Under the pieces are notes generated by a model. The model worked only from the letters and a program-made list of their open reading frames with translations, made no database searches and had not been told where the DNA came from. A DNA stretch of 64,000 bases, from positions 248,001 to 312,000 of the forward strand of contig RJVL01000002.1 in assembly GCA_003755025.1 (NCBI GenBank), read 5' to 3'. Position 1 is the first letter of the stretch. Each line of letters starts with the position of its first letter. This stretch comes from Diaphorobacter nitroreducens. Lineage in GTDB: Bacteria; Pseudomonadota; Gammaproteobacteria; Burkholderiales; Burkholderiaceae_C. The position numbers were made by a program, and so were the translations under genes. Positions 54,982 to 64,000 of the stretch are shown piece by piece.

Positions 54982-56088
54982 TCAGATGCGCATGGGCATC
55001 ACGACGTACTTGAAGTGCTCGTTGTCGGGGATGGTCATCAACGCGGAGCTGTTGCCATCGGCCAGGTCGACCTTCACCATGTCCTGGCCCATGTTGGCCA
55101 GGGCGTCGATGAGGTAGCTGACGTTGAAGCCGATCTCGATGGCGTCACCGCCGTAGTCGATGTCCAGCTCGTCCACCGCCTCTTCCTGCTCGGCGTTGTT
55201 CGACGCCACACGCAGCAGGCCGGGTTCAATGTTCAGGCGCACGCCCTTGAACTTGTCGCTGGTCATGATGGCCGTGCGCTGCAGGCTGGCCAGCAGCGGG
55301 GCGCGGCCCAGGGTCACGCTGTTGTGGTGGTTCTTGGGAATCACGCGGTTGTAGTCGGGGAACTTGCCTTCCACCAGCTTGGTGACGAACTCCATGCCGC
55401 CGAAGCTGAACTTGGCCTGGTTGTTGGCGAACTGCATCTCGATGGCGCCGTCGGCGTCCGACAGCAGACGCTGCAACTCCAGCACGGTCTTGCGCGGCAA
55501 GATGACCTCCTGCTTGGGCACTTCCACGTCCAGCTGCGCGCTGGCGAATGCCAGGCGGTGGCCGTCGGTGGCGACCAGCGAGAGCGTAGTGCCCTCGGCC
55601 ACGAACAGGATGCCGTTCAGGTAGTAGCGGATGTCCTGCACCGCCATGGCGAACGACACCTGCCCCAGCAGGCTCTTCAGGACCTTCTGCGGCACGCTGA
55701 ACGCGGGGCCGAAGCTGGCGGCTTCCTGCACCAGCGGGAAGTCCTCGGCCGGCAGCGTCTGCAGCGTGAAGCGGCTCTTGCCGCCCTTCAGGATCAGCTT
55801 GGACTGGCTGGACTCCAGGCTCACCGTCTGGTCGGAGGGCATGGTCTTCAGGATGTCGATGAGCTTGCGCGCACCCACCGTGGTGGTGAAGTCGCCCGTG
55901 TCGCCGCCCAGCTCGGCCGTGGTGCGGATCTGGATCTCCAGGTCGCTGGTGGTGAGCTGGATGGCATTGCCCGTCTTGCGCAGCAGCACATTGGCCAGGA
56001 TGGGCAGCGTGTGGCGGCGCTCGACGATGCCGGCAACCGATTGCAGAACGGCGAGAACCTTGTCTTGTGTGGCCTTCAGGACAATCAT
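54982..56088 (-). CDS. dnaN: DNA polymerase III sliding clamp (beta subunit)
   Basis: 368 residues, the usual length for three repeated clamp domains. MIVLKATQDKVLAVLQSVAG, VVERRHTLPILANVLL-type sequence, LDVEVPKQEVILPRKTVLEL and the C-terminal NEHFKYVVMPMRI are typical. It encircles DNA and tethers replicative and repair enzymes. It lies 145 bases downstream of dnaA on the same strand. Confidence 0.98.
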   Translation of the reverse strand: MIVLKATQDKVLAVLQSVAGIVERRHTLPILANVLLRKTGNAIQLTTSDLEIQIRTTAELGGDTGDFTTTVGARKLIDILKTMPSDQTVSLESSQSKLILKGGKSRFTLQTLPAEDFPLVQEAASFGPAFSVPQKVLKSLLGQVSFAMAVQDIRYYLNGILFVAEGTTLSLVATDGHRLAFASAQLDVEVPKQEVILPRKTVLELQRLLSDADGAIEMQFANNQAKFSFGGMEFVTKLVEGKFPDYNRVIPKNHHNSVTLGRAPLLASLQRTAIMTSDKFKGVRLNIEPGLLRVASNNAEQEEAVDELDIDYGGDAIEIGFNVSYLIDALANMGQDMVKVDLADGNSSALMTIPDNEHFKYVVMPMRI

Positions 56089-56233
56089 GTCGTCAACCTT
56101 TGGTGGTTTTTGGGGATAGGTGCGCAGACGGCGGCATGGGCAGTGCCCCCTCCCGGGCCGTCCAACGCGCCATTTTGCCCGCGAACGGGCGTGCTTTTGC
56201 GGGGGGGCGGTCCTTTTCGCTCCATGGGGCGCG

Positions 56234-57655
56234 TCAACCCTTCAGCGTCTGCTCCAGCACGTGCAGCTGCTGGTTGAGTTCGGTGAGCTGCTGGCGTTCG
56301 GCGCCAATCTTGCGCACCGCGTGCAGCACCGTGGTGTGGTCGCGCCCGCCGAACAGCTCGCCGATCTCGGGCAGGCTCTTTTGCGTGAGCTCCTTGGCCA
56401 GGTACATGGCGATCTGCCGCGGGCGGGCGATGCTGGCCGGGCGCTTCTTGCTGTACATGTCCGCGACCTTGATCTTGTAATAGTCGGCCACGGTCTTCTG
56501 GATGTTTTCCACCGAGATCTGCCGGTTTTGGATCGACAGCAGGTCGCGCAGCGCTTCTCGCGCGAGTTGGATGGAAACTTCCTTCTGGTTGAAGCGGCTG
56601 TAGGCCAGGATCTTGCGCAGCGCGCCTTCGAGTTCACGCACGTTGGAGCGCACATTCTTGGCCACGAAGAAGGCCACCTCTTCGGGCATCTCCGACCCTT
56701 CGGCGCGCGCCTTGTTGATCAGGATGGCCACGCGCATTTCCAGCTCGGGCGGCTCGATCGCCACCGTCAGCCCAGAGTCGAAGCGCGAGACCAGCCGCTC
56801 GTGGATGTTGGCCAGACCCTTGGGATAGGTGTCCGAAGTCATCACGATGTGGCTCTTCTTGGCCAGCAGCGCCTCGAAGGCGTTGAAGAATTCTTCCTGC
56901 GTGCGGTCCTTGTTGGCAAAGAATTGCACGTCGTCGATCAACAGCAGATCGAGCGAGTGGTAGCGCTCCTTGAAGTCGTCGAAGGTACGGCGCTGGTATG
57001 ACTTGACCACATCCGAGACGAACTGCTCCGCATGGATGTAGAGAACCTTCGCGTCGGGCCGGTCCTGCAGGAGCTTGTTGCCCACGGCATGTACCAGGTG
57101 GGTCTTGCCCAAGCCCACGCCGCCATAGATGAACAGCGGGTTGTACAGGTGGCCGGGCGAGCCGGCCACGTGCATCGCCGCCGAGCGCGCCATGCGGTTG
57201 GCCGTGCCCTCCACCAACGTCTCGAAGGTCAACGCCGGGTTCAGGCGCGTGCGGAAGGCGCCGGCAGGCGCCTCGTCGGCGGTGGGGTGGGCGGACGGTG
57301 CATCGCCGGTGGCGGGGGTGTCTGGCGCTGTGGGACGGACGTAAGTCCTGACAACGGATTCCCGCTGAGCAAGCGCTAACTCCAATGTGACCGGTTGGCC
57401 GTACAGACCTTCCAGCAGGGCCGAGATGCGGCCGGCATACTGCGCGCGGATCCAGTCGAGCTTGAAGCGGTTGGCCACCAGCAGGGTGACCTTGGAAAAA
57501 TCGGGGGCGACCTGGGCCACCAGGGGCTTGATCCAGGTGTTGAATTGCTGTTCCGGGAGGTCTTGCGCCAGTTGCTCGGCGCAGGCCTGCCACAGACCCT
57601 GGCCGGCGCTGGCGCCGTCGCTGTCGTGGCTGGAGGAGTGAAGTCCCTCGTTCAT
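56234..57655 (-). CDS. dnaA: Chromosomal replication initiator DnaA
   Basis: 473 residues. Domain I ([21 protein letters not shown]) is followed by a Pro/Thr-rich linker. The AAA+ core has Walker [10 protein letters not shown] with Lys184, [20 protein letters not shown] and SRFDSGLTV. Domain IV binds DnaA boxes through [19 protein letters not shown] 57655 is used; a TTG 13 codons upstream overlaps a DnaA box and is less likely. It is transcribed toward the origin-like modules if replication starts at 20-30 kb. Confidence 0.98.
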   Translation of the reverse strand: MNEGLHSSSHDSDGASAGQGLWQACAEQLAQDLPEQQFNTWIKPLVAQVAPDFSKVTLLVANRFKLDWIRAQYAGRISALLEGLYGQPVTLELALAQRESVVRTYVRPTAPDTPATGDAPSAHPTADEAPAGAFRTRLNPALTFETLVEGTANRMARSAAMHVAGSPGHLYNPLFIYGGVGLGKTHLVHAVGNKLLQDRPDAKVLYIHAEQFVSDVVKSYQRRTFDDFKERYHSLDLLLIDDVQFFANKDRTQEEFFNAFEALLAKKSHIVMTSDTYPKGLANIHERLVSRFDSGLTVAIEPPELEMRVAILINKARAEGSEMPEEVAFFVAKNVRSNVRELEGALRKILAYSRFNQKEVSIQLAREALRDLLSIQNRQISVENIQKTVADYYKIKVADMYSKKRPASIARPRQIAMYLAKELTQKSLPEIGELFGGRDHTTVLHAVRKIGAERQQLTELNQQLHVLEQTLKG

Positions 57656-57671
57656 TTCAGGTGATTCTTGT

Positions 57672-57730
57672 TGTGGATAGGAGGAACGGTACAAGGCCCG
57701 CGATTCTAGCTTGTCAAGGAGTTATCCACA
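57672..57730. promoter_or_regulatory. DnaA boxes upstream of dnaA
   Basis: TGTGGATAG (57672-57680, one mismatch) and a perfect TTATCCACA (57722-57730). They lie within 75 bases of the dnaA start and fit DnaA autoregulation. The rest of the 320-base dnaA-rpmH gap (57656-57975) shows no DnaA-trio tract and no AT-rich unwinding element. Confidence 0.75.
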
Positions 57731-57845
57731 ATCTGAGCGAGGCGGTAAGGGGGCATGCGCGGCCCTACATGCACCGGATCGCGAAGTAGGCCGATACGCC
57801 CCAGGCATTGCCAGGATTCACCGAGCCTGCAATAATCCGCGGTTT

Positions 57846-57864
57846 CCCTGAATGGTGTTCAGGG
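57846..57864. promoter_or_regulatory. Inverted repeat upstream of rpmH
   Basis: CCCTGAA-TGGTG-TTCAGGG, a perfect seven-base inverted repeat, 112 bases before the rpmH start. It may be an mRNA leader hairpin or an operator. Confidence 0.35.
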
Positions 57865-57975
57865 TGATCAAGCCCGGGCGGCTGCTTTTCGCGCATTCCA
57901 TGCAGGATGCAGCAGGCCCGGCGGGTGTTGCCGATCGAAGCCGCGCCCGTAACTGAACCTTCAAGGATTGAGAAC

Positions 57976-58110
57976 ATGAAACGTACTTACCAGCCCTCCA
58001 AGACGCGCCGTGCGCGCACCCATGGCTTCCTCGTGCGCATGAAGACGCGCGGCGGGCGTGCCGTCATCAACGCTCGCCGCGCCAAGGGCCGCAAGCGTCT
58101 GGCCGTCTGA
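57976..58110 (+). CDS. rpmH: 50S ribosomal protein L34
   Basis: 44 residues, [20 protein letters not shown] and [20 protein letters not shown]. The full L34 sequence, very basic. AAGGATTGAG precedes the ATG. It is followed by rnpA, yidD and yidC, the conserved order. Confidence 0.99.
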   Translation: MKRTYQPSKTRRARTHGFLVRMKTRGGRAVINARRAKGRKRLAV

Positions 58111-58180
58111 GGCCGGGCCGCTCGGCTTTCGGCCGCTTACGGGTTTGCACCGCCAGTTCCCTGCCGGGGACGCTGCACCC

Positions 58181-58654
58181 ATGCATCGGCTGAAAACGCG
58201 CCCCCAGTTCCAGGCAGCCATGGCGGGAGGCACCGTCTCCCGCACGGCGCACTTCGCATTGCACCGGCTGGGTTTGCCGCCGGTGGCAATCGATGGAGTT
58301 CCGCCAGCCACAGGGCCCGATTCCTCGCCGCAGGCGCAGGGATCGCAGGCCCTGTTTCTCGTTGGGGGGCAGGCGGGCGGCGTGTGGCTGGGCGCCATGG
58401 TGCCCAAGCGCTGGGCCCGCCGCGCAGTCACGCGCAACACCATCAAGCGCCAGATCTACGCCGTGGCCAGCGGATTCGAGGCGCGCATGCCCAGCGGCGC
58501 GCACGTGGTGCGCCTGCGCATGGGCTTTGATCGCAAGCAGTTCGTGAGCGCCACCTCCGAGGCTTTGAAGCAGGCCGTGCGCGCCGAACTGGAACAGCTC
58601 TTTGCCGCGGCCGAACGCCGCAGTAAGGCGGCCGCGACAGGGGTGCGACCATGA
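58181..58654 (+). CDS. rnpA: Ribonuclease P protein component
   Basis: 157 residues. The RNR motif WARRAVTRNTIKRQIYAVA, with HRLKTRPQFQAAM at the start, identifies the RNase P protein that helps mature tRNA 5' ends. An insertion after residue 32 (about 35 residues rich in P, Q and G) makes it longer than the usual 120. The stop overlaps the yidD start (ATGA). Confidence 0.95.
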   Translation: MHRLKTRPQFQAAMAGGTVSRTAHFALHRLGLPPVAIDGVPPATGPDSSPQAQGSQALFLVGGQAGGVWLGAMVPKRWARRAVTRNTIKRQIYAVASGFEARMPSGAHVVRLRMGFDRKQFVSATSEALKQAVRAELEQLFAAAERRSKAAATGVRP

Positions 58655-58947
58655 TGCGCGCGCTGCTCATGGGGCTGGTGCGCGGCTACCGGCTGCTGCT
58701 AAGTCCCTGGATCGGGTCGGCCTGTCGCTTCGAGCCCACCTGCTCGGTGTACTCTCTGCAGGCGCTGGAGCAACATGGTGCCGCGGCCGGCAGCCACCTG
58801 ACCGTGCGCCGCCTGGCGCGCTGCCATCCCTGGTGCGAGGGCGGGCTGGACCCCGTGCCGCAGGAGCTGCCGCGCGGCATGCGCCTGTTTTCACGGCTCA
58901 CGCCTTCCGACGACACTCCCTCTTCCTCACGTAAGAAGACTTCATGA
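58651..58947 (+). CDS. yidD: Membrane protein insertion efficiency factor YidD
   Basis: 98 residues. LVRGYRLLLSPWIGSACRFE, PTCSVYSLQALEQHG and CHPWCEGGLDPVP are the YidD signatures with conserved cysteines. It helps YidC-dependent insertion of membrane proteins. It overlaps both rnpA and yidC by ATGA, so the four genes are translationally linked. Confidence 0.97.
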   Translation: MMRALLMGLVRGYRLLLSPWIGSACRFEPTCSVYSLQALEQHGAAAGSHLTVRRLARCHPWCEGGLDPVPQELPRGMRLFSRLTPSDDTPSSSRKKTS

Positions 58948-60653
58948 ACGACATCCGCCGCACCATCCTGTGGGTGATCTTTGGCTTTTCCATGGTTCTG
59001 CTGTGGGACAAGTGGCAGATCCACAACGGCAACAAGGCCACCTTCTTCCCCACGCCGCCGGCGCAGACGGCCAGCACGCCCGCGGTAGCGGCCTCCGGCG
59101 CTGGCGCTGCCGACGTGCCGGTGGCCGCCGCCAGCGCCACGCCGGGCGCGGCGCCGCAGCCGCCCGCAGGCGCCAGCGTGCCGCCTGCCGCCATCCCGCG
59201 CGAGCGGGTGACCGTGAGCACCGACGTGCTGCGCCTGAGCTTTGACTCCGAAGGCGGTTCGCTGGTCCACGGAGAGCTGCTGCAGTATCCCGAGATGGAG
59301 GACAAGACCAAGCCCTTCCTGCTGCTGGACGAGAGCGCTTCGCGTGTCTATGTCGCGCAGACGGGCCTCATCGGCAACGGTGCCGGCGGCGCATTCCCCA
59401 CGCACAAGACCCCCATGGCGGTCGTGCCCGGTCCGCGCGAACTGCAGGACGGCCAGAACGAGCTGACCGTGCGCTTCGAATCGGCCGACATGGGCGGCGT
59501 GAAGCTGGTCAAGACCTGGACGCTCAAGCGCGGCGCCTACGACGTGGCCGTGAAGCATGAGGTGGTCAACACGGGCACGGCCCCGGTATCGCCCCAGCTG
59601 TACCTGCAGCTGGCGCGCGATGGCAACAAGCCGGCGGGCGAGTCGTCGTTCTACTCCACGTTCACCGGTCCGGCCGTGTACACCGAGGCGAAGAAATACC
59701 ACAAGGTGGAATTCAAGGACATCGAGAACGGCAAGGCCGAGATCGACAAGTCTTCCAGCAACGGCTATGTGGCCATGGTGCAGCACTACTTCGCCACCGC
59801 GTGGCTGCTGGGCGATGGCGTGCAGCGCGACAACTTCGTGCGCAAGGTGGACACCAACCTGTACTCGGTGGGCATGATCACGCCGCTGGGCGAGATCGCC
59901 CCCGGCCAGTCGAAGGCCGTGGACGCGCGCCTGTTCGCCGGCCCGCAGATCGAGACGCTGCTGGAAAAGCTGGCCCCGGGCCTGGAGCTGGTCAAGGACT
60001 ATGGCTGGCTCACCATCCTGGCCAAGCCGCTGTACTGGCTGCTGGACCAGTTGCACAAGGTGATCGCCAACTGGGGCTGGTCCATCGTGGCGCTGGTGTT
60101 CCTGCTGAAGATCGCGTTCTACTGGCTCAACGCCAAGGCCTACGCCAGCATGGCCAAGATGAAGGCCATCAACCCGCGCATCATGGAAATGCGCGAGCGC
60201 CTCAAGGACAAGCCCCAGCAGATGCAGCAGGAGATGATGCGCATCTACCGCGAGGAGAAGGTCAACCCCATGGGCGGCTGCCTGCCCATCATGATCCAGA
60301 TCCCGGTGTTCATTGCGCTGTACTGGGTGCTGCTGTCCAGCGTGGAGATGCGCAATGCGCCGTGGATCGGCTGGATCAAGGACCTGTCCTCGCCCGACCC
60401 ATTCTTCATCCTGCCGCTCCTGATGACGCTCTCTTCGCTGCTGCAGACCGCGCTGAACCCCGCGCCGCCGGACCCGATGCAGGCCAAGATGATGTGGCTG
60501 ATGCCGCTGATGTTCAGCGTGATGTTCTTCTTCTTCCCGGCCGGCCTGGTGCTGTACTGGCTGACGAACAACATTCTGTCGATCGCGCAGCAGTGGATCA
60601 TCAACACCCGCATGGGCGTGCCGCCGCAGTTCAACCTGCCCAAGTTCCGCTGA
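58944..60653 (+). CDS. yidC: Membrane protein insertase YidC
   Basis: 569 residues. An N-terminal membrane anchor (TILWVIFGFSMVLLWDKW) precedes a Pro/Ala-rich stretch and a large periplasmic beta domain. The conserved insertase core begins with TILAKPLYWLLDQLHKVIAN; the positively charged helical pair INPRIMEMRERLKDKPQQMQ and the GGCLPIMIQIPVFIALYWVL segment hold the hydrophilic groove. It inserts and folds inner-membrane proteins alone or with SecYEG. A strong terminator follows. Confidence 0.98.
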   Translation: MNDIRRTILWVIFGFSMVLLWDKWQIHNGNKATFFPTPPAQTASTPAVAASGAGAADVPVAAASATPGAAPQPPAGASVPPAAIPRERVTVSTDVLRLSFDSEGGSLVHGELLQYPEMEDKTKPFLLLDESASRVYVAQTGLIGNGAGGAFPTHKTPMAVVPGPRELQDGQNELTVRFESADMGGVKLVKTWTLKRGAYDVAVKHEVVNTGTAPVSPQLYLQLARDGNKPAGESSFYSTFTGPAVYTEAKKYHKVEFKDIENGKAEIDKSSSNGYVAMVQHYFATAWLLGDGVQRDNFVRKVDTNLYSVGMITPLGEIAPGQSKAVDARLFAGPQIETLLEKLAPGLELVKDYGWLTILAKPLYWLLDQLHKVIANWGWSIVALVFLLKIAFYWLNAKAYASMAKMKAINPRIMEMRERLKDKPQQMQQEMMRIYREEKVNPMGGCLPIMIQIPVFIALYWVLLSSVEMRNAPWIGWIKDLSSPDPFFILPLLMTLSSLLQTALNPAPPDPMQAKMMWLMPLMFSVMFFFFPAGLVLYWLTNNILSIAQQWIINTRMGVPPQFNLPKFR

Positions 60654-60692
60654 CGGAGCGCGGCCTTCCCGGCCGCAATCCCCTGCTCCCCG

Positions 60693-60722
60693 CAACGGCC
60701 GCTCAGCGGCCGTTGTTGTTTT
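60693..60722 (+). terminator. Rho-independent terminator of the rpmH-yidC operon
   Basis: CAACGGCCGC-TCA-GCGGCCGTTG followed by TTGTTTT, 40 bases past the yidC stop. Confidence 0.9.
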
Positions 60723-60731
60723 CGGTACGAT

Positions 60732-60763
60732 GATTGCTACTACGTGATCCGGTAGTAACCATC
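60732..60763. promoter_or_regulatory. Dyad upstream of the ABC binding protein
   Basis: TACTAC (60738-60743), eight bases, GTAGTA (60752-60757), extended outward to GAT/ATC with one break. It sits 20 bases before the Shine-Dalgarno of the 60784 gene, so it could be a repressor operator. Confidence 0.5.
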
Positions 60764-60783
60764 AACACACAGGAGCCAGACGG

Positions 60784-62370
60784 ATGATTCAACGTACCAC
60801 CTTCAAACTGGGCTTGCTGGGGGCCGCCGTGCTCGTGGCCATGGGCACCGCCCACGCCGCCACCATGCGCTGGGCCGGCGCCAACGACATCCTCACCGTG
60901 GACCCCCACGCGCAGAACCACCAGACCACGCACGCCTTCCTGCAGCAGGTGTACGAGAGCCTGGTGCGCTATGACGACAAGTACCAGATCGAGCCCGCGC
61001 TGGCCACCAAGTGGACGCAGGTCTCCCCCACACAGGTGCGTTTTGAACTGCGCAAGGGCGTGAAATTCCATGATGGTGCGCCATTCACGGCCGATGACGT
61101 GGTGTTCTCGCTCACGCGTGCCGGCACGGCGCCGTCCAACATGATGTCCGCGGTGCAGAGCGTCAAGGAAGTCAAGAAGGTGGACGAGCACACGGTGGAC
61201 GTGTTCCTCAAGGGCCCCAATCCCATCCTGCTGCGCGAGCTGACCGAGGCGCGCATCATGAACAAGGCCTGGGCCGAGAAACACAACTCGGTGAAGTCGC
61301 AAGACTACGCGGGCAAGGAAGAGAACTACGCCTCGCGCAACGCCAACGGCACGGGCCCCTTCGTCATGGTGGGCTGGCAGCCGGACGTGAAGGTCACGCT
61401 CAAGAAGAACCCCAACTGGTGGGACAAGCCCAAGGGCAACATCGACGAGGTGGTGTTCACCCCCATCAAGTCGGCCGCCACGCGCTCGGCCGCGCTGATC
61501 TCGGGGCAGGTGGACTTCGTGGTCGACCCGCCGCCGCAGGATCTGGCGCGCATGAAGGCCAACCCCGACATCAAGCTCATCGAAGGGGCCGAGAACCGCA
61601 CCATCTACCTGGGCCTGGACCAGTTCCGCGACGAGCTGCCCGGCGCCGGCACGGCCGGCAAGAACCCGCTCAAGGACAAGCGCGTGCGCCAAGCGCTGTA
61701 CCAGGCCATCGACTCTGCGGGCCTGCACAGCCGCACCATGCGCAACCTGTCGGTGCCTGCGGGCACCATGATCGCTCCCATGGTGCATGGCTGGACCAAG
61801 CAACTTGACGAGCGTGCCGCCAAGTACGACGTGGAGGCCGCCAAGAAGCTGCTGGCCGACGCCGGCTACCCGAACGGCTTCTCGCTCAAGCTCGACTGCC
61901 CGAATGACCGCTACGTGAATGACGAGGCCATCTGCCAGGCCGTCACCGCCATGTGGACGCGCATCGGCGTCAAGACCAACCTGCAAACTGCGCCCATGGC
62001 GCAGTTCGTCACCCGCGTGATGAACAACGACGTGAGCGCCTACCTGTTCGGCTGGGGCGTGGCCACGTTCGACGCGCTGTATTCGCTGGACTCGCTGATG
62101 TCCACCAAGGACGGCAAGACCTCGGCTGGCGTCTACAACGGCGGGCGCTTTTCCGACGCCAAGCTCGACGGCATGATCCAGCAGATCAAGGTCGAGATGG
62201 ATGCCCCCAAGCGCGACGCGCTGATCAACGACGCGCTCAAGCTGGTCAAGGACGAGTACTACTACCTGCCGCTGCACCACCAGATCCGCCCCTGGGCGAT
62301 GCGCAAGAACGTGGACACGCCGCATCGCGCGGACGATCGCCCCATGCCCGCGTGGACGACCATCAAGTGA
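60784..62370 (+). CDS. ABC transporter substrate-binding protein, SBP family 5 (peptide/nickel type)
   Basis: 528 residues. A signal peptide ends at about AHAA (26). The family-5 fold shows DILTVDPHAQNHQTTHAFLQ, VYESLVRYDDKYQIEPALAT, LRKGVKFHDGAPFTADDVVF, and later GTGPFVMVGWQPDVKVTLKK and VRQALYQAIDSAGL. It binds peptides or similar compounds in the periplasm. No permease or ATPase genes are in the window. AGGAGCC precedes the ATG. Confidence 0.93.
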   Translation: MIQRTTFKLGLLGAAVLVAMGTAHAATMRWAGANDILTVDPHAQNHQTTHAFLQQVYESLVRYDDKYQIEPALATKWTQVSPTQVRFELRKGVKFHDGAPFTADDVVFSLTRAGTAPSNMMSAVQSVKEVKKVDEHTVDVFLKGPNPILLRELTEARIMNKAWAEKHNSVKSQDYAGKEENYASRNANGTGPFVMVGWQPDVKVTLKKNPNWWDKPKGNIDEVVFTPIKSAATRSAALISGQVDFVVDPPPQDLARMKANPDIKLIEGAENRTIYLGLDQFRDELPGAGTAGKNPLKDKRVRQALYQAIDSAGLHSRTMRNLSVPAGTMIAPMVHGWTKQLDERAAKYDVEAAKKLLADAGYPNGFSLKLDCPNDRYVNDEAICQAVTAMWTRIGVKTNLQTAPMAQFVTRVMNNDVSAYLFGWGVATFDALYSLDSLMSTKDGKTSAGVYNGGRFSDAKLDGMIQQIKVEMDAPKRDALINDALKLVKDEYYYLPLHHQIRPWAMRKNVDTPHRADDRPMPAWTTIK

Positions 62371-62387
62371 TCGCGGCAAGTCGAAGG

Positions 62388-62487
62388 CCTTAAAAACGAT
62401 AGCTGGCAGCGCTTGGCTACAAAGGTTTTCAGATACAAAAACCCCTGAAACCGACGTTGGACAAGCGCAAGCAGCTATCAAAATATG
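62388..62487. repeat. Composite intergenic palindromic repeat (copy 17)
   Basis: The left half GATAGCTGGCAGCGCTTG and the right half CAAGCGCAAGCAGCTATC are the TAGCTG-bearing arms of two opposite copies, about 50 bases apart. Between them GGTTTTCAG and CCTGAAACC form an inner hairpin, so the whole 100-base region can fold as one nested structure. It lies between the binding protein and mnmE. Confidence 0.75.
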
Positions 62488-62503
62488 CGTTACCCACGCC
62501 CCA

Positions 62504-62527
62504 GGCCCGCCCCGCGCGGGCCTTCTT
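62504..62527 (+). terminator. Terminator before mnmE
   Basis: GGCCCG-CCCCGCG-CGGGCC followed by TTCTTC, in the gap after the binding protein. Weak T-run. Confidence 0.55.
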
Positions 62528-62588
62528 CATGGCGCCGGGCGGGGCGCGGCTATCATGCGCTGCCCCTCTCCACCGCACCTGTAAGCCC

Positions 62589-63992
62589 ATGCTGCCGCGC
62601 CATTCCGACCCCATCGTTGCCATTGCCACCGCGCCGGGGCGCGGCGCGGTCGGCATCGTGCGGGTCTCGGGCAAGCAGATCGGTGCACTGGTGCAGGCGC
62701 TGTGCGGCCGCGCGCTCAAGCCGCGCGAGGCCACCTACCTGCCGTTTCGGGATGCCGCGGGCCAGGCCATCGACCAGGGGCTGGCGCTGTACTTTCCCGC
62801 GCCGCACAGCTACACCGGCGAGGACGTGCTGGAGCTGCAGGCCCATGGCGGCCCCGTGGTGCTGCAGCTGCTGCTGGCGCGCTGCCTGGAGGCGGCCACG
62901 GGCGGCGTGCTGGACCGCCTGCGGCTGGCCGAGCCCGGCGAGTTCACCGAGCGCGCCTTCCTCAACAACAAGATCGACCTGGCCCAGGCCGAGGCGATCG
63001 CCGACCTGATCGACGCCAGCACGGAGGCGGCCGCGCGCGGCGCCAGCCGTTCGCTGTCGGGCGATTTCTCGCGCGAGATCCACACGCTGCGCGACGCGCT
63101 GGTGCACCTGCGCATGCTGGTGGAGGCGACGCTGGACTTTCCTGAAGAGGAAATCGACTTCCTGCGCAAGGCAGACGCGCGCGGGCAGCTATCGAATTTG
63201 CAGCAATCGCTGGCCCGCGTGATGCAGCGTGCCAGCCAGGGCGCGTTGCTGCGCGAGGGCATCAAGGTGGTGATCGCCGGGCAGCCCAACGCGGGCAAGA
63301 GCTCGCTGCTGAACGCGCTGGCAGGGGCGGAACTGGCCATCGTCACGCCGATCGCCGGCACCACGCGCGACAAGGTGCAGCAGACCATCCAGATCGAGGG
63401 CGTGCCACTGCACGTGATCGACACGGCGGGCCTGCGCGAAAGCGACGACGAGGTCGAGCGCATCGGCATCGCCCGCGCCTGGGACGAGATCGCGGGCGCC
63501 GACGCGGTGCTGTTCCTGCACGACCTCACGCGCTGGGGCAGTGCGCAGTACCAGGACGACGACACCGCCATTGCGCACACGCTCTCCACCCGGCTGCCCG
63601 CGGGCGTGCCGGTGGTCGACGTCTGGAACAAGGCCGACGCCGCCCCGCAGGCGGCGGCGCCTGCGCGCGAGGGTGAGAGCCAGGCGGTGCTGCTGTCCGC
63701 GCGCACCGGCCAGGGGCTGGATACGCTGCGTCGGCAATTGCTGCAAATCGCGGGTTGGCAGTCGGCTGCGGAGGGCGTGTACATCGCCCGCGCGCGCCAC
63801 ATCGAAGCCTTGCGCGCCGTGGACGCCCACCTCATGGAGGCGGCCGCGCAGCTGGAAAGCGACGGGCCGGCGCTGGACCTGCTGGCCGAGGAGCTGCGCC
63901 TGGCGCAAAACGCCCTCAACACCATCACGGGCGAGTTCACGTCCGACGATCTGCTCGGTGTCATCTTCTCCAGCTTCTGCATCGGCAAATAG
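62589..63992 (+). CDS. mnmE: tRNA modification GTPase MnmE (TrmE)
   Basis: 467 residues. The N-terminal tetrahydrofolate-binding domain begins [20 protein letters not shown]. The GTPase domain has the P-loop [12 protein letters not shown] (231-242), [12 protein letters not shown] and DTAGLR; the C-terminus ends FCIGK with the catalytic Cys464. It works with MnmG on wobble uridine 34. The whole gene is inside the window, ending 8 bases before it. Confidence 0.98.
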   Translation: MLPRHSDPIVAIATAPGRGAVGIVRVSGKQIGALVQALCGRALKPREATYLPFRDAAGQAIDQGLALYFPAPHSYTGEDVLELQAHGGPVVLQLLLARCLEAATGGVLDRLRLAEPGEFTERAFLNNKIDLAQAEAIADLIDASTEAAARGASRSLSGDFSREIHTLRDALVHLRMLVEATLDFPEEEIDFLRKADARGQLSNLQQSLARVMQRASQGALLREGIKVVIAGQPNAGKSSLLNALAGAELAIVTPIAGTTRDKVQQTIQIEGVPLHVIDTAGLRESDDEVERIGIARAWDEIAGADAVLFLHDLTRWGSAQYQDDDTAIAHTLSTRLPAGVPVVDVWNKADAAPQAAAPAREGESQAVLLSARTGQGLDTLRRQLLQIAGWQSAAEGVYIARARHIEALRAVDAHLMEAAAQLESDGPALDLLAEELRLAQNALNTITGEFTSDDLLGVIFSSFCIGK

Positions 63993-64000
63993 CCGGCGCG

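Noticed and set aside
57361-57380. AGCAAGCGCTAAC inside dnaA resembling a repeat arm
   Set aside because: No second stem arm and no TAGCTG side; it lies in an intact dnaA linker, so chance is simpler.
57656-57975. The dnaA-rpmH gap as the working oriC
   Set aside because: It has two DnaA boxes near the dnaA promoter but no trio tract or AT-rich element, and strand composition is G-rich on the plus strand on both sides.
60738-60757. TACTAC tract before the ABC binding protein as a third DnaA-trio
   Set aside because: It is a symmetrical dyad with GTAGTA, with no DnaA box or GC spacer next to it.

Overview
The window is about 68% GC and densely coded. It looks like the replication-origin region of a Comamonadaceae chromosome (Acidovorax, Diaphorobacter or Alicycliphilus type). 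The evidence is the housekeeping set (rpmH-rnpA-yidD-yidC, mnmE, mnmG-rsmG, parA-parB, dnaA-dnaN-gyrB without recF between), a Bug-type TctC binding protein, consensus parS sites, and a dense family of short palindromic intergenic repeats. No rRNA, tRNA, CRISPR array, insertion sequence or prophage was seen.

Layout. 1-8.3 kb: minus-strand block mnmG-rsmG-LysE-parA-hydrolase-parB-methyltransferase, then a CsgG-like lipoprotein. Four near-perfect parS sites lie at 5.57-8.33 kb. 8.4-20.2 kb: accessory metabolism (flavin reductase, GST, old yellow enzyme, TauE/SafE exporter, chemoreceptor, a CueR-controlled copper cluster copA/copZ/cueR, DUF2945, DUF488, thiolase, DUF3297). 20.2-20.7 kb: a 512-base gap with DnaA boxes, a possible IHF site, a GC-rich spacer, a DnaA-trio-like CTACTACTAC tract and an AT-rich stretch. 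20.7-29.65 kb: SpmAB-like protein, response regulator, hybrid kinase, dctA, rdgC, Spy-like protein and PagL-like deacylase. 29.65-29.88 kb: a second module with the same box, 14-base spacer and trio arrangement. 30-52 kb: tctC/IclR pair, a large GGDEF-EAL protein, DAHP synthase, NlpC/P60, MocR regulator, dinG, an attenuator-controlled homoserine dehydrogenase, gamma-glutamyltransferase, ferredoxin, acylphosphatase, DUF72/OsmC, and a GST/HxlR pair. 52.2-64 kb: gyrB, dnaN, dnaA (minus), then rpmH to yidC, a peptide-type binding protein and mnmE (plus).

How it fits together. Small hand counts show the plus strand is C-rich at 2-17 kb and G-rich at 38-58 kb, even inside minus-strand genes such as dinG and dnaA. 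The leading strand therefore seems to change inside the window, around 20-30 kb, where the two origin-like modules lie, and not at the dnaA-rpmH gap, which has two DnaA boxes but no visible unwinding element. On this reading mnmG-parB and rpmH-mnmE run away from the origin, while dnaA-dnaN-gyrB run toward it.

Seventeen copies of a repeat with the core AGCGCTTG-loop-CAAGCGCT, flanked on one side by TAGCTGTC, are scattered between genes, mostly at gene 3' ends. Stem changes in several copies keep the pairing. Other regulatory sites visible in sequence are a threonine leader peptide and attenuator before hom, divergent 19-base-spacer promoters for copA and copZ, a paired operator between GST and HxlR genes, and GTACAA half-sites in front of the MocR gene.
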